Shown: positions 15,361 through 23,958 of the stretch, piece after piece
Numbering within the stretch: position 1 is the first letter of the stretch
Layout: every line of letters begins with the position of its first letter
Source of the DNA: Rhizobacter sp.
GTDB lineage: Bacteria; Pseudomonadota; Gammaproteobacteria; Burkholderiales; Burkholderiaceae_C
Assembly (NCBI GenBank): GCA_023954175.1
Contig: JAMLIM010000009.1
Span: 1 to 64,000, forward strand
Length of the DNA stretch: 64,000 nt
Direction: 5' to 3'
Position numbers and translations under genes: made by a program
The notes under the pieces: generated by a model
The model's input: the letters and a program-made list of their open reading frames with translations, nothing else
What the model was told of the DNA's origin: nothing
Database searches by the model: none

Positions 15361-17425
15361 CGCCGCCGACGGGCTGCAGACGGGGCACACGCTGCTGTGC
15401 CGGCGCGAGGCCGGCGCGTTCCAGCGCGCCGCCAAGAGCGGCGACGAACTGCTCGTCGCCTGCACGCAGGAGAGCCGGCTGTTCCTCGAACTCGCCGACG
15501 AGACCGAAGGCGCGCCGGGCCTGCAGGAGCGGCCGATCCGCTTCGTCAACATCCGCGAGACCGGCGGCTGGTCGAAGGCGGCGCGCGAGGCGCCGGCCAC
15601 CGTCGTGCCCAAGATCGCGGCGCTCCTGGCGGCCGCCCAGTTGCCCGAGCCGGACCCGGTCGCGACGGTGAGTTACAAGTCGGCCGGCCGCGTGCTCGTG
15701 ATCGGCGCCGCGAACCGTGCGCTGCGCGCGGCGGACATGCTGGCCGACAAGCTCGACGTCAGCCTGCTGCTCACCGACCCGCGCGGCCGGGTGCCGCAGA
15801 CGCGCGCCACTGCGGTGCACGCCGGGCGCGTGACCTCGCTCCATGGCTGGCTCGGCGCATTCGACGTGCGGTGGCAGAGCAGCAATCCGATCGACCTCGA
15901 TCTGTGCACGCGCTGCAACGCCTGCATCGACGTCTGCCCGGAAGGCGCGATCAGCTTCGCCTACCAGATCGACCTCGACAAGTGCAAGTCCCACCGCGAC
16001 TGCGTTCGCGCCTGCGACGCCGCCGGCGCGATCGACTTCGAGCGCGCGCCGCTCGAGACGGACGAGCACTTCGACCTCGTGCTCGATCTCGGCGACGCGC
16101 CGCTGATCGCGCTGCACCAGCCGCCGCAGGGCTACCTGCACGCGGGCGACGACGAGTCGCTCGTGCGTGCCGTGCTGCAACTGCGCGAGCTGGTAGGCGA
16201 ATTCGAGAAGCCCAAGTTCTTTCAGTACAAGGCCAAGCTGTGCGCGCACAGCCGCAACGAGCGCGTCGGTTGCGACGCCTGCATCGAGGTCTGCTCGGCG
16301 CAGGCAATCGTGAGCGACGCCAACGGCTCGGGCGGCATCATCGTCAACCCGAACCTGTGCGTCGGCTGCGGCGCCTGCACGACGGTCTGCCCGACGGGTG
16401 CGATGGCCTACGCAACGCCGAGCGCGCCGCATCAGGGTCGGCACATCCGCACCCTGCTGTCGACCTACCGCCGCGCCGGCGGCGTCGCGGCGGCGGGCGC
16501 GCCGGCACTGCTCGTGCACAGCCAGGGGGAGGGCGCGCGGCTGATCGGCGAGCTGGGCCGCCTGGCGCGCACGTCGTCGGCGATCCGCGGGGTGCCGCCG
16601 CGCGTGCTGCCGCTCGCGGTGTGGCACACCGCATCGGTCGGCATCGATCTGTGGCTGGCGGCGATCGCGCAGGGCGCGGCGCAGGTCTGGGTGCTGATGA
16701 CGCACGAGGAGGCGCCCGAGTACCGGCTGGCCGTGGCGGCGCAGATGCGCGTCGCGCAGGCGGTGCTGACGGGGCTCGGTTTCAGCGGGGAGCATCTGCG
16801 CCTGATCGAGGCCGACGACGCGCCGGCGCTCGACAAGGCGTTGGATGCTTCGCCCGCACAAGCGGTGAAGACGCCCGCGACCTTCGACGTGCAGGCCGAC
16901 AAGCGCGGCACGCTCGATCTCGCGCTCGAGCATTTGATTGCGCAGACCGCCGCAGTCCCCGAGACGATCGGCCTCGACAAGATCGCCAGCCCCTGGGGCA
17001 GCGTCGAGATCGACAAGCAGCGCTGCACGATGTGCCTGAGCTGCGTCGGGGCCTGCCCGTCCGCCGCGCTCGGCGACAACCCGGACCGGCCGCAGCTGCG
17101 CTTCATCGAAACCAACTGCGTGCAGTGCGGGCTGTGCGCGAGCACCTGCCCGGAGCAGGCGATCGCGCTCGTGCCGCGCCTGTTGCTCGCCGACGGCGGA
17201 CGCGCGCGCAGGCAGATGCGCGTCATCAACGAGGCCGAGCCGTTCGCCTGCGTGCGCTGCGGCAAGCCGTTCGGCACGCTGCGCGCGATCGAGGCGATCG
17301 TCGGCCGGCTCGCGGGGCATTCGATGTTCCAGGGCGCCGCGGCCGAGCGCCTGAAGATGTGCTCGGACTGCCGCGTGATCGACATCCACACGAGCGCAGA
17401 CGAAGTGAGGATCGACCGGCTGTGA
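15275..17425 (+). CDS. Multi-[4Fe-4S] polyferredoxin of the FDH cluster
   Basis: Cytoplasmic iron-sulfur protein of 716 residues from ATG 15275. An N-terminal region has cysteines at 6, 8, 42 and 63 and a Rossmann-like VLVIGAANRALRAADML stretch near 140. Then come a ferredoxin motif at 211 (CTRCNACIDVC), a second CKSHRDCVRAC set, CDACIEVC, CVGCGACTTVC, and near the end CTMCLSCVGAC and CVQCGLCASTC. A final CVRC with a distant CSDC could bind a further cluster or zinc. It probably relays electrons or helps deliver clusters during FDH assembly; no catalytic domain is recognised. It overlaps the next gene as GTGA. Confidence 0.85.
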   Translation: MKTLLCDCNRTMPLTRPTLERIAQALGPDAADGLQTGHTLLCRREAGAFQRAAKSGDELLVACTQESRLFLELADETEGAPGLQERPIRFVNIRETGGWSKAAREAPATVVPKIAALLAAAQLPEPDPVATVSYKSAGRVLVIGAANRALRAADMLADKLDVSLLLTDPRGRVPQTRATAVHAGRVTSLHGWLGAFDVRWQSSNPIDLDLCTRCNACIDVCPEGAISFAYQIDLDKCKSHRDCVRACDAAGAIDFERAPLETDEHFDLVLDLGDAPLIALHQPPQGYLHAGDDESLVRAVLQLRELVGEFEKPKFFQYKAKLCAHSRNERVGCDACIEVCSAQAIVSDANGSGGIIVNPNLCVGCGACTTVCPTGAMAYATPSAPHQGRHIRTLLSTYRRAGGVAAAGAPALLVHSQGEGARLIGELGRLARTSSAIRGVPPRVLPLAVWHTASVGIDLWLAAIAQGAAQVWVLMTHEEAPEYRLAVAAQMRVAQAVLTGLGFSGEHLRLIEADDAPALDKALDASPAQAVKTPATFDVQADKRGTLDLALEHLIAQTAAVPETIGLDKIASPWGSVEIDKQRCTMCLSCVGACPSAALGDNPDRPQLRFIETNCVQCGLCASTCPEQAIALVPRLLLADGGRARRQMRVINEAEPFACVRCGKPFGTLRAIEAIVGRLAGHSMFQGAAAERLKMCSDCRVIDIHTSADEVRIDRL

Positions 17426-18045
17426 AACCGATTGCCTTCAACGAAGCCTCGGACGAGCACGACGAACTCGCGCGCGCCGAGGTCTACGGGCTGCTTGCCA
17501 CGCTGTTCCAGGCGGCACCGTCCGAGGATCTCTACGCGCAGCTGCAGGTCGCCGTCACGCAGGCGCCGGTCTCGGGCGCGTTTCTGGAGCACGCGTTCGG
17601 CGAGCTCGTCGCCACCTCGCGCCGCCTGACGCTCGATGCCGTGCGCGCCGAGTACGCCACCTTGTTCGAGGGCATCGGCAAGCCCGAGGTGTTCCTCTAC
17701 GGCTCCTACTTCATCGCCGGCACGCTCAACGACAAGCCTCTGGCCGTGCTGCGCGACGCGCTGCGCGCGCTCGGGCTCGAGCGCGACCCGATGATCGTCG
17801 AGACCGAGGATCACATCGCCTGCCTGTGCGAGGTCATGCGCTTCCTGATCGCGGGCGACGATCTCGGCGTGAGCAACCTCGCGACGCAGCAGCACTTCTT
17901 CAACACGCAGATCCGGCCCTGGAGCGACGAGCTCTTCGATGTGCTGATCGCGCACCCGAAGAGCGACTTCTATCGCGCGCTGGCGGCCTTCGCACGCGAC
18001 TTCTTCAGCGTCGAGGCGCAGGCCTTCGACATGATCGAGGGCTGA
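17422..18045 (+). CDS. TorD/DmsD-family chaperone for a molybdoenzyme
   Basis: All-helical cytoplasmic chaperone of 207 residues, which by family function binds the Tat signal of a molybdopterin enzyme and helps cofactor insertion. The family-type core YATLFEGIGKPEVFLYGSYF lies near residues 75-95 and EDHIACLCEVMRFL near 130. The start is a GTG at 17422 whose last bases form the stop of the preceding gene (GTGA), so translation is probably coupled. The client is likely the Tat-exported FDH catalytic subunit encoded about 450 bp downstream. Confidence 0.85.
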   Translation: MKPIAFNEASDEHDELARAEVYGLLATLFQAAPSEDLYAQLQVAVTQAPVSGAFLEHAFGELVATSRRLTLDAVRAEYATLFEGIGKPEVFLYGSYFIAGTLNDKPLAVLRDALRALGLERDPMIVETEDHIACLCEVMRFLIAGDDLGVSNLATQQHFFNTQIRPWSDELFDVLIAHPKSDFYRALAAFARDFFSVEAQAFDMIEG

Positions 18046-18209
18046 GCAAGCTTGCGCGAAGCTGACTTTCCAGCACGTCGCAGGCCTATGTTCGTCGGTG
18101 CCTACCCTGATGACGTGCACTGCGTAGCGGCCTACATTCGACCGAGGAAGGGTGCGCCGGGATCGACGCGCCGTACCCGAGGCAAGTTCACTCGCGGAGG
18201 CCCACACAC

Positions 18210-18455
18210 ATGAAGCGACCGTCAATCCAAGGCGATCCAGGTACGTCGAGCGATCCCGGGTCCCCACTCAAGCGCCGCGGCGTGCTGCTCGGCACCGGGG
18301 CGGTGGCGCTGGCGGGCGTCGCGGGCGCGGTGGCTTCGCGCAACGCGCCGACCGAAGTGGCGCAGGTGCAGGACAAGCTGCGTCCCGAGGGCGAAGCCGA
18401 TGGTTATCGGCTGACCGCGCACGTGCGGCGCTACTACGAAACGATTCGAGTCTGA
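18210..18455 (+). CDS. Small Tat-signal protein of the FDH region
   Basis: 81 residues with a twin-arginine-type leader: KRRGVLLGTGAVALAGVAGAVA, with arginines at residues 22 and 23 followed by a hydrophobic stretch. The rest is a short polar tail ending YYETIRV. It matches the small formate dehydrogenase region Tat-target family found before fdh structural genes. The role is unknown. It could be a small subunit or assembly factor translocated with FDH. A good ribosome binding site (cggagg) precedes the ATG. The 164 bp upstream (18046-18209) hold no gene and probably contain the promoter for the structural genes, though no clear boxes were found. Confidence 0.8.
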   Translation: MKRPSIQGDPGTSSDPGSPLKRRGVLLGTGAVALAGVAGAVASRNAPTEVAQVQDKLRPEGEADGYRLTAHVRRYYETIRV

Positions 18456-18492
18456 ACCACCCCACCGCTGCACGCGGACCACGGGAGTCTCC

Positions 18493-21453
18493 ATGTTGCT
18501 GACACGCAAATCCTCGGGCGGCCTCGAAGCCAGCCCGTCATCGCTCGTCGCCAGCCTGTCGCGCGGCGTCTCGCGCGCGATCCCGACCATGGACCGGCGC
18601 GCCTTCCTGCGCCGCTCCGGCCTGGGGGTGGGCGTCGGCCTCGCAACCTCGCAGCTGACGCTGATGCGCAAGGCCCAGGCGGCCGACGCGCCGGCGGCGG
18701 CGCCCGGCGCCGCCAAGGTGCAGGTCCGGCGCACCGTGTGTACCCATTGCTCGGTCGGCTGCGCAGTCGACGCGGTGGTCGAGAACGGCGTCTGGGTGCG
18801 TCAGGAGCCGGTCTTCGATTCGCCGATCAACCTCGGCGCCCACTGCGCCAAGGGCGCCGCGCTGCGCGAGCACGGGCACGGCGAGTTCCGCCTCAAGTAC
18901 CCGATGAAGCTGGTCGACGGCAAATACCAGCGCATCTCGTGGGACCAGGCGCTGAACGAGGTCAGCGCGAAGATGCTCGAGCTGAAGAAGCAGAGCGGGC
19001 CGGACTCGGTGTTCCTGATCGGCTCGTCCAAGCACAACAACGAACAGACCTACCTGTCGCGCAAGTGGATCAGCCTGTGGGGCAGCAACAACTGCGACCA
19101 CCAGGCGCGCATCTGCCACTCCACGACCGTTGCCGGTGTCGCCAACACCTGGGGCTACGGGGCGATGACGAACTCGTACAACGACATGCAGAACAGCAAG
19201 GCTGCGTTGTACATCGGCTCGAACGCCGCCGAGGCGCATCCGGTCTCGCTGCTGCACATGCTGCACGCGAAGGAGAACGGCACCAAGATGATCGTCGTCG
19301 ACCCGCGCTTCACGCGCACCGCGGCGAAGGCGGACCAGTATGTGCGCATCCGCTCGGGCTCGGACATTCCGTTCCTGTTCGGCATGCTGTATCACATCTT
19401 CAACAACGGCTGGGAAGACAAGCAGTACATCGCCGACCGCGTCTACGGCATGGACAAGGTGCGCGAGGACGTGCTCGCGAACTGGACGCCGGACAAGGTC
19501 GAGGACGCCTGCGGCGTCGACGAGGCGACCTGCCTGCAGGCGGCGCGGACCATGGCCGAGAACCGGCCGAGCACGCTCGTGTGGTGCATGGGCCAGACGC
19601 AGCACTCGATCGGCAACGCGATGGTGCGCGCGTCGTGCATCGTGCAGCTCGCGCTCGGCAACGTCGGCAAGAGCGGTGGCGGCGCCAACATCTTCCGCGG
19701 CCACGACAACGTGCAGGGCGCGACCGACGTCGGCCCGAACCCCGATTCGCTGCCCGGCTATTACGGCCTGGCCGACGGTTCGTGGAAGCACTTCGCGGCG
19801 GTCTGGGGCGTTGACTTCGAGTGGATCAAGAAGCAGTACGCGCCGGGCATGATGAACAAGTCCGGCATGACGGTGTCGCGCTGGATCGACGGCGTGCTCG
19901 AGGCGAACGACGTGATCGATCAGCCGTCGAACCTGCGTGGGCTGATCTTCTGGGGCCACGCGCCGAACTCGCAGTCGCGCGGGCTCGAGATGAAGTCGGC
20001 GATGGACAAGCTCGACCTGCTCGTCGTCATCGATCCCTATCCGTCGGCGACGGCGGCGATGGCGGCGATGCCCGGCAAGGCCGGCGAGCTCAACCCGAAC
20101 CGCGCCGTCTACCTGCTGCCGGCGTGCACGCAGTTCGAGACGCGCGGATCGGTGACGGCGTCGAACCGCTCGATCCAGTGGCGCGAGCAGGTGATCGAGC
20201 CCCTCTGGGAGAGCCGCACCGATCAGATGATCATGTACCAGCTCGCGCAGAAGCTCGGCTTCGACAAGGAGTTCGTCGCCAACATCAAGCTCGTCCCGGG
20301 GCGCGGCGGCATGATGGAGCCCGACGCCGAGGACACGCTGCGCGAGATCAACCGCTGCACCTGGACCATCGGCTACACCGGCCAGAGCCCCGAGCGGCTG
20401 AAGGCGCACATGCGCAACATGCACGTCTTCGACGTGAAGACCCTGCGCGCGCGCGGCGGCACCGACAAGGAGACCGGCTACAAGCTCGACGGCGACTACT
20501 TCGGCCTGCCCTGGCCGTGCTACGGCACACCGGAGATCAAGCACCCGGGTTCGCCCAACCTGTACGACACGTCGAAGAGCCTGATGGATGGCGGCGGCAA
20601 CTTCCGCGCCAACTTCGGCATCGAGCGCGATGGCGTTTCGCTGCTCGCGGCGGACGGGTCGCACTCGAAGGGCGCGGCGCTGACGACCGGCTACCCCGAG
20701 TTCGACCACCTGTTCCTCAAGCGCCTGGGCTGGTGGGGCGATCTGACCGAGGCCGAACAGAAGCTCGCCGAGGGCAAGAACTGGAAGACCGACCTGTCCG
20801 GCGGCATCCAGCGCGTCGCGATGATGCACGGCTGCCATCCGTTCGGCAACGCGAAGGCGCGCGCCGTCGTCTGGAACTTCCCCGATCCGATTCCGAAGCA
20901 CCGCGAGGCGCTGTACTCGACCCGGCCGGACCTGATCGCCAAGTACCCGACGCACGACGACAAGAAGACCTTCTGGCGCCTGCCGACGCTGTTCAAGACG
21001 GTGCAGGAGAAGAACAAGGACGCGGTCAAGCAGTTCCCGCTCATCATGACGAGCGGGCGGCTGGTGGAGTACGAAGGCGGTGGCGACGAGACACGCTCGA
21101 ACCGCTTCCTCGCCGAACTCCAGCAGCACATGTTCGTCGAGATCAACCCGACGGCGGCGAACGACCGCGGCATCCGCAATGGCGAGCAGGTCTGGGTCAA
21201 GACGCCGGAGGGCGCGCGCCTTCGCGTCCAGGCGCTCGTCACCGAGCGCGTCGGGCCGGGCACCGTGTTCCTGCCATTCCACTTCGCGGGCCGCTGGCAG
21301 GGTGCGGACATGCGGGCCTACTACCCCGATGGCGCGGCGCCGATCATCCAGGGCGAAGCGGTGAACACCGCGACGACCTACGGCTATGACGCGGTGACGA
21401 TGATGCAGGAAACGAAGACGACGATCTGCCAGATCGAGAAAGCCGCAGCGTGA
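18493..21453 (+). CDS. fdhA: Formate dehydrogenase catalytic (molybdopterin) subunit
   Basis: Oxidises formate to CO2 at a bis-MGD Mo/W centre; 986 residues. A Tat signal (twin Arg at 35-36 in MDRRAFLRRSG) predicts export with the cofactor already inserted. The N-terminal [4Fe-4S] cluster ligands are C83, C86, C90 and C118. The active-site metal ligand is C208 followed by H209 in ARICHSTTV, i.e. cysteine in place of the selenocysteine of enterobacterial FDH-N. The C-terminus carries the MopB dinucleotide-binding fold. Intact; ATG 18493 has a gggag tract upstream. It is followed after 35 bp by the Fe-S subunit. Closest in design to periplasm-facing FDH-N/O enzymes. Confidence 0.95.
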   Translation: MLLTRKSSGGLEASPSSLVASLSRGVSRAIPTMDRRAFLRRSGLGVGVGLATSQLTLMRKAQAADAPAAAPGAAKVQVRRTVCTHCSVGCAVDAVVENGVWVRQEPVFDSPINLGAHCAKGAALREHGHGEFRLKYPMKLVDGKYQRISWDQALNEVSAKMLELKKQSGPDSVFLIGSSKHNNEQTYLSRKWISLWGSNNCDHQARICHSTTVAGVANTWGYGAMTNSYNDMQNSKAALYIGSNAAEAHPVSLLHMLHAKENGTKMIVVDPRFTRTAAKADQYVRIRSGSDIPFLFGMLYHIFNNGWEDKQYIADRVYGMDKVREDVLANWTPDKVEDACGVDEATCLQAARTMAENRPSTLVWCMGQTQHSIGNAMVRASCIVQLALGNVGKSGGGANIFRGHDNVQGATDVGPNPDSLPGYYGLADGSWKHFAAVWGVDFEWIKKQYAPGMMNKSGMTVSRWIDGVLEANDVIDQPSNLRGLIFWGHAPNSQSRGLEMKSAMDKLDLLVVIDPYPSATAAMAAMPGKAGELNPNRAVYLLPACTQFETRGSVTASNRSIQWREQVIEPLWESRTDQMIMYQLAQKLGFDKEFVANIKLVPGRGGMMEPDAEDTLREINRCTWTIGYTGQSPERLKAHMRNMHVFDVKTLRARGGTDKETGYKLDGDYFGLPWPCYGTPEIKHPGSPNLYDTSKSLMDGGGNFRANFGIERDGVSLLAADGSHSKGAALTTGYPEFDHLFLKRLGWWGDLTEAEQKLAEGKNWKTDLSGGIQRVAMMHGCHPFGNAKARAVVWNFPDPIPKHREALYSTRPDLIAKYPTHDDKKTFWRLPTLFKTVQEKNKDAVKQFPLIMTSGRLVEYEGGGDETRSNRFLAELQQHMFVEINPTAANDRGIRNGEQVWVKTPEGARLRVQALVTERVGPGTVFLPFHFAGRWQGADMRAYYPDGAAPIIQGEAVNTATTYGYDAVTMMQETKTTICQIEKAAA

Positions 21454-21488
21454 GCCCCGCAACGACCACCCGGCAAGAGGACTGAGCC

Positions 21489-22118
21489 ATGGCCCGAATG
21501 AAGTTCATCTGTGACGCCGAGCGCTGCATCGAGTGCAACGGCTGCGTCACCGCGTGCAAGGCGGAGAACGACGTGCCCTGGGGCGTCAACCGGCGTCGCG
21601 TCGTCACGCTCAATGACGGCGTGCCGGGCGAGAAGAGCATCTCGGTCGCCTGCATGCATTGCAGCGACGCGCCGTGCATCGCCGTCTGCCCGGTCAACTG
21701 CATCTATCACACCACCGAAGGCGTCGTCCTGCACGACAAGGACGTCTGCATCGGCTGCGGCTACTGCAGCTATGCCTGCCCGTTCGGCGCGCCGCAGTTC
21801 CCGAGCAACGGCACCTTCGGCCTGCGCGGCAAGATGGACAAGTGCACCTTCTGCGCCGGCGGCCCCGAAGCCAACGGCAGCGAAGCCGAGTTCGAGAAGT
21901 ACGGCCGCAATCGGCTCGCCGAAGGCAAGCTGCCGATCTGCGCCGAGATGTGCTCGACCAAGGCGCTGCTGGGTGGCGACGGCGACGTCATCGCCGACAT
22001 CCTGCGCACGCGCGTCGTCAGCCGCGGCACCGGCAGCGAAGTCTGGGGCTGGGGGACCGCCTATGGCCGCCCCGCGGCACCGGCGCCGGCGACGCCAACG
22101 AGCGGGGGGAAGAAGTGA
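21489..22118 (+). CDS. fdhB: Formate dehydrogenase Fe-S (beta) subunit
   Basis: Electron-transfer subunit of 209 residues that should hold four [4Fe-4S] clusters: CIECNGCVTAC, CMHCSDAPCIAVCP, CIGCGYCSYACP, and the split CTFC...CAEMC set. It has no signal peptide, consistent with co-export with the Tat-tagged catalytic subunit. No C-terminal anchor helix is seen, unlike the longer FdnH of E. coli. The Ala/Pro tail ends in a TGATG junction with the small lipoprotein gene. Electrons pass from fdhA to the cytochrome b subunit. Confidence 0.93.
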   Translation: MARMKFICDAERCIECNGCVTACKAENDVPWGVNRRRVVTLNDGVPGEKSISVACMHCSDAPCIAVCPVNCIYHTTEGVVLHDKDVCIGCGYCSYACPFGAPQFPSNGTFGLRGKMDKCTFCAGGPEANGSEAEFEKYGRNRLAEGKLPICAEMCSTKALLGGDGDVIADILRTRVVSRGTGSEVWGWGTAYGRPAAPAPATPTSGGKK

Positions 22119-22351
22119 TGATCAAACGCCTCACGATCGCGGGCCTTGCGCTGCTCGCCCTGGCCGCACTCGGCGGCTGCGAGAAGGATCAGAGCGCCGT
22201 TGCGAACTCCAGGATGGCGGCGCAGCCGCCGTGGGACGCCGCGGCCGATCCGTTCGTCGTGCCCGGGTGGACGTCGGGCGACAAGGCGAGCTGGCTGGCG
22301 GAGGTGAACCAGCGGACGCAGGCCCAGAACGAGTACCTGCGTATTCGCTGA
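22118..22351 (+). CDS. Small predicted lipoprotein embedded in the FDH operon
   Basis: 77 residues with a lipoprotein signal: positively charged start (MIKR), a hydrophobic core and the lipobox LGGC near residues 17-20, so the mature part begins at Cys20 and is about 58 residues. It shows no known domain and contains a PPWDAAADPFVVPGW stretch. The ATG shares one base with the fdhB stop (TGATG), implying tight translational coupling with the enzyme subunits. A role in stabilising the periplasmic face of the complex or in its assembly is possible but unproven. Confidence 0.75.
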   Translation: MIKRLTIAGLALLALAALGGCEKDQSAVANSRMAAQPPWDAAADPFVVPGWTSGDKASWLAEVNQRTQAQNEYLRIR

Positions 22352-22383
22352 GCCGTGATTTCCGCCCCACAGCAGGAGACAGC

Positions 22384-23544
22384 ATGAGCCTGAGGATTGC
22401 AAACACGCTAGGCCGTGCCGCGGCAGCGGCGGTGCTTGCGCTGACGCTGGCCCACGCCGCCCACGCGGCGGGCGCCGAAGAAGCCGCCGCTGCAGCCTCG
22501 CCGCAAGCCGGCCCGCCAGCCGGATTCGTCGCGCCGGCAGATGCGAAGCCGGATGACACCAACGCGCAGCGCAGCAAGAGCCAGCCCGGCAACAACGCGC
22601 CGATGTGGCGCAAGGTCCACCAGTCGGGCCAGGCGCCAGGCATCTCGCAGGTGGAAGGCAACGAGGCCGGCACGTTGATCCAGAGCCTGACCAGCTACCC
22701 CGGCTCGCTCTACACGACGGCGGGCGAAGCATGGCGCCAGACGCGCAACAACTGGATCATCCCGTACGGCGGCGCCTTGCTGCTGCTGGTGGTCGTCTCG
22801 ATCGGTCTCTTCTACTGGCGCGTCGGCCAGCTCGGCGGGCATCAGCCCGACACCGGCCGGGTGATCGAGCGCTTCAGTGCCTTCGAGCGCACGACGCATG
22901 CGGCCAACGCAGTCGCCTTCACGGTGCTCGCGATCTCGGGCATCGTGATCGCCTGGGGCCAGTTCTTCCTGCTGCCGGTGATCGGTGCGACGCTCTTCGG
23001 CTGGCTCACCTACGCGTTGAAGACGGCGCACAACTTCGCCGGCCCGATCTTTGCCGTCTCGCTCGTCATCATTCTCCTCACCTTCGTGCGCGACAACCTG
23101 CCGCGTGCGGGCGACCTGACCTGGCTTGTCAAGTTCGGCGGCCTGCTGAGCAAGCGCGAAGTGCCGTCGCATCGCTTCAATGCGGGCGAGAAGGTCGTGT
23201 TCTGGATCGGCGTCTTCGCGCTCGGCCTCGTCGTCGTCGGCGCCGGGCTCGTGCTCGACAAGGTGATTCCGGGCATCGAGTACACACGCGCGACGATGCA
23301 GATCGCGAACATGGTGCACGGCGTCGCCGCGGCGCTCATGATGGCGCTCTTCGCCGGCCACATCTACATCGGCACGATCGGGATGAAGGGCGCGTACGAG
23401 GGCATGCGGTCCGGCTACGTCGACGAAGGCTGGGCCAAGGAGCACCACGAGCTCTGGTACGACGACATCAAGGCAGGCAAGATCCCGGCCCAACGCACGC
23501 CAGATACGCCCTTGCCCGCGCCGGTGGTGAAATCGGCACGATAG
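22384..23544 (+). CDS. fdhC: Formate dehydrogenase cytochrome b (gamma) subunit
   Basis: Membrane anchor and quinone-reducing subunit, 386 residues. A Sec signal peptide (cleavage near AHAAHAA) is followed by a roughly 90-residue Ala/Pro-rich periplasmic extension. A first helix lies at about 120-140, and then comes the cytochrome b556 core of four helices with candidate heme histidines in RTTHAANAV, KTAHNFAG, MVHGV and FAGHIYIG. The extension is also seen in other proteobacterial FDH gamma subunits. The ATG at 22384 follows an aggag ribosome site. It passes electrons from fdhB to the quinone pool. Confidence 0.92.
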   Translation: MSLRIANTLGRAAAAAVLALTLAHAAHAAGAEEAAAAASPQAGPPAGFVAPADAKPDDTNAQRSKSQPGNNAPMWRKVHQSGQAPGISQVEGNEAGTLIQSLTSYPGSLYTTAGEAWRQTRNNWIIPYGGALLLLVVVSIGLFYWRVGQLGGHQPDTGRVIERFSAFERTTHAANAVAFTVLAISGIVIAWGQFFLLPVIGATLFGWLTYALKTAHNFAGPIFAVSLVIILLTFVRDNLPRAGDLTWLVKFGGLLSKREVPSHRFNAGEKVVFWIGVFALGLVVVGAGLVLDKVIPGIEYTRATMQIANMVHGVAAALMMALFAGHIYIGTIGMKGAYEGMRSGYVDEGWAKEHHELWYDDIKAGKIPAQRTPDTPLPAPVVKSAR

Positions 23545-23569
23545 ACCCGATCGCACAAGGAACGACAGC

Positions 23570-23881
23570 ATGAAGCGCTCCAGATTCGCACTCATCGGCC
23601 TTTCGCTCGCGTTTGCGGTGGCGACCGCCGCCTCTGCAAAGCTCCCAGCGCCGAGCGAGGAGGCGCAGGCCAAGGCGGCCGAAGCGGCCACCAAGGCGGC
23701 ATGGAGCGGCAAGGTCGCCGCGTTTCAGCTGTGCCAGTCGCAGGAGCGGATCGCGGCGCGCTACTTCGCCGAGCTGAAACAGGCCGGCAAGGAAGTGCCA
23801 ACGGCCCAGCCGACGCCCGCCTGCGCCGATCCGGGGCCGTTCGTCCAACCGGCGCCTGCTGCGACACCGGCCAAGTCCTGA
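23570..23881 (+). CDS. Small secreted protein of unknown function after fdhC
   Basis: 103 residues with a clear Sec signal peptide (MKRSRFALIGLSLAFAVATA, cleavage after ASA near residue 23). The mature part is about 80 residues, Ala-rich and helical at first, with two cysteines (in QLCQSQ and PACADP) that could form a disulfide, and a Pro-rich end. No domain is recognised. It lies 25 bp after fdhC and 77 bp before fdhD on the same strand, so it is probably part of the FDH transcript. Confidence 0.7.
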   Translation: MKRSRFALIGLSLAFAVATAASAKLPAPSEEAQAKAAEAATKAAWSGKVAAFQLCQSQERIAARYFAELKQAGKEVPTAQPTPACADPGPFVQPAPAATPAKS

Positions 23882-23958
23882 TCGCCCGGCGACCCCCGGC
23901 GCCCCGCGTTGCGCCCTTGCAGCCGGTGCCGGATTGGCATTGCGGCCAGAATCCGGGC

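Noticed and set aside
15673-17389. Antisense genes opposite the polyferredoxin
   Set aside because: The frames mirror the Cys-rich coding strand and show no independent domain or start signal.
18493-21453. Selenocysteine in the formate dehydrogenase
   Set aside because: The active-site position is encoded as an ordinary cysteine codon (C208) and there is no in-frame TGA.
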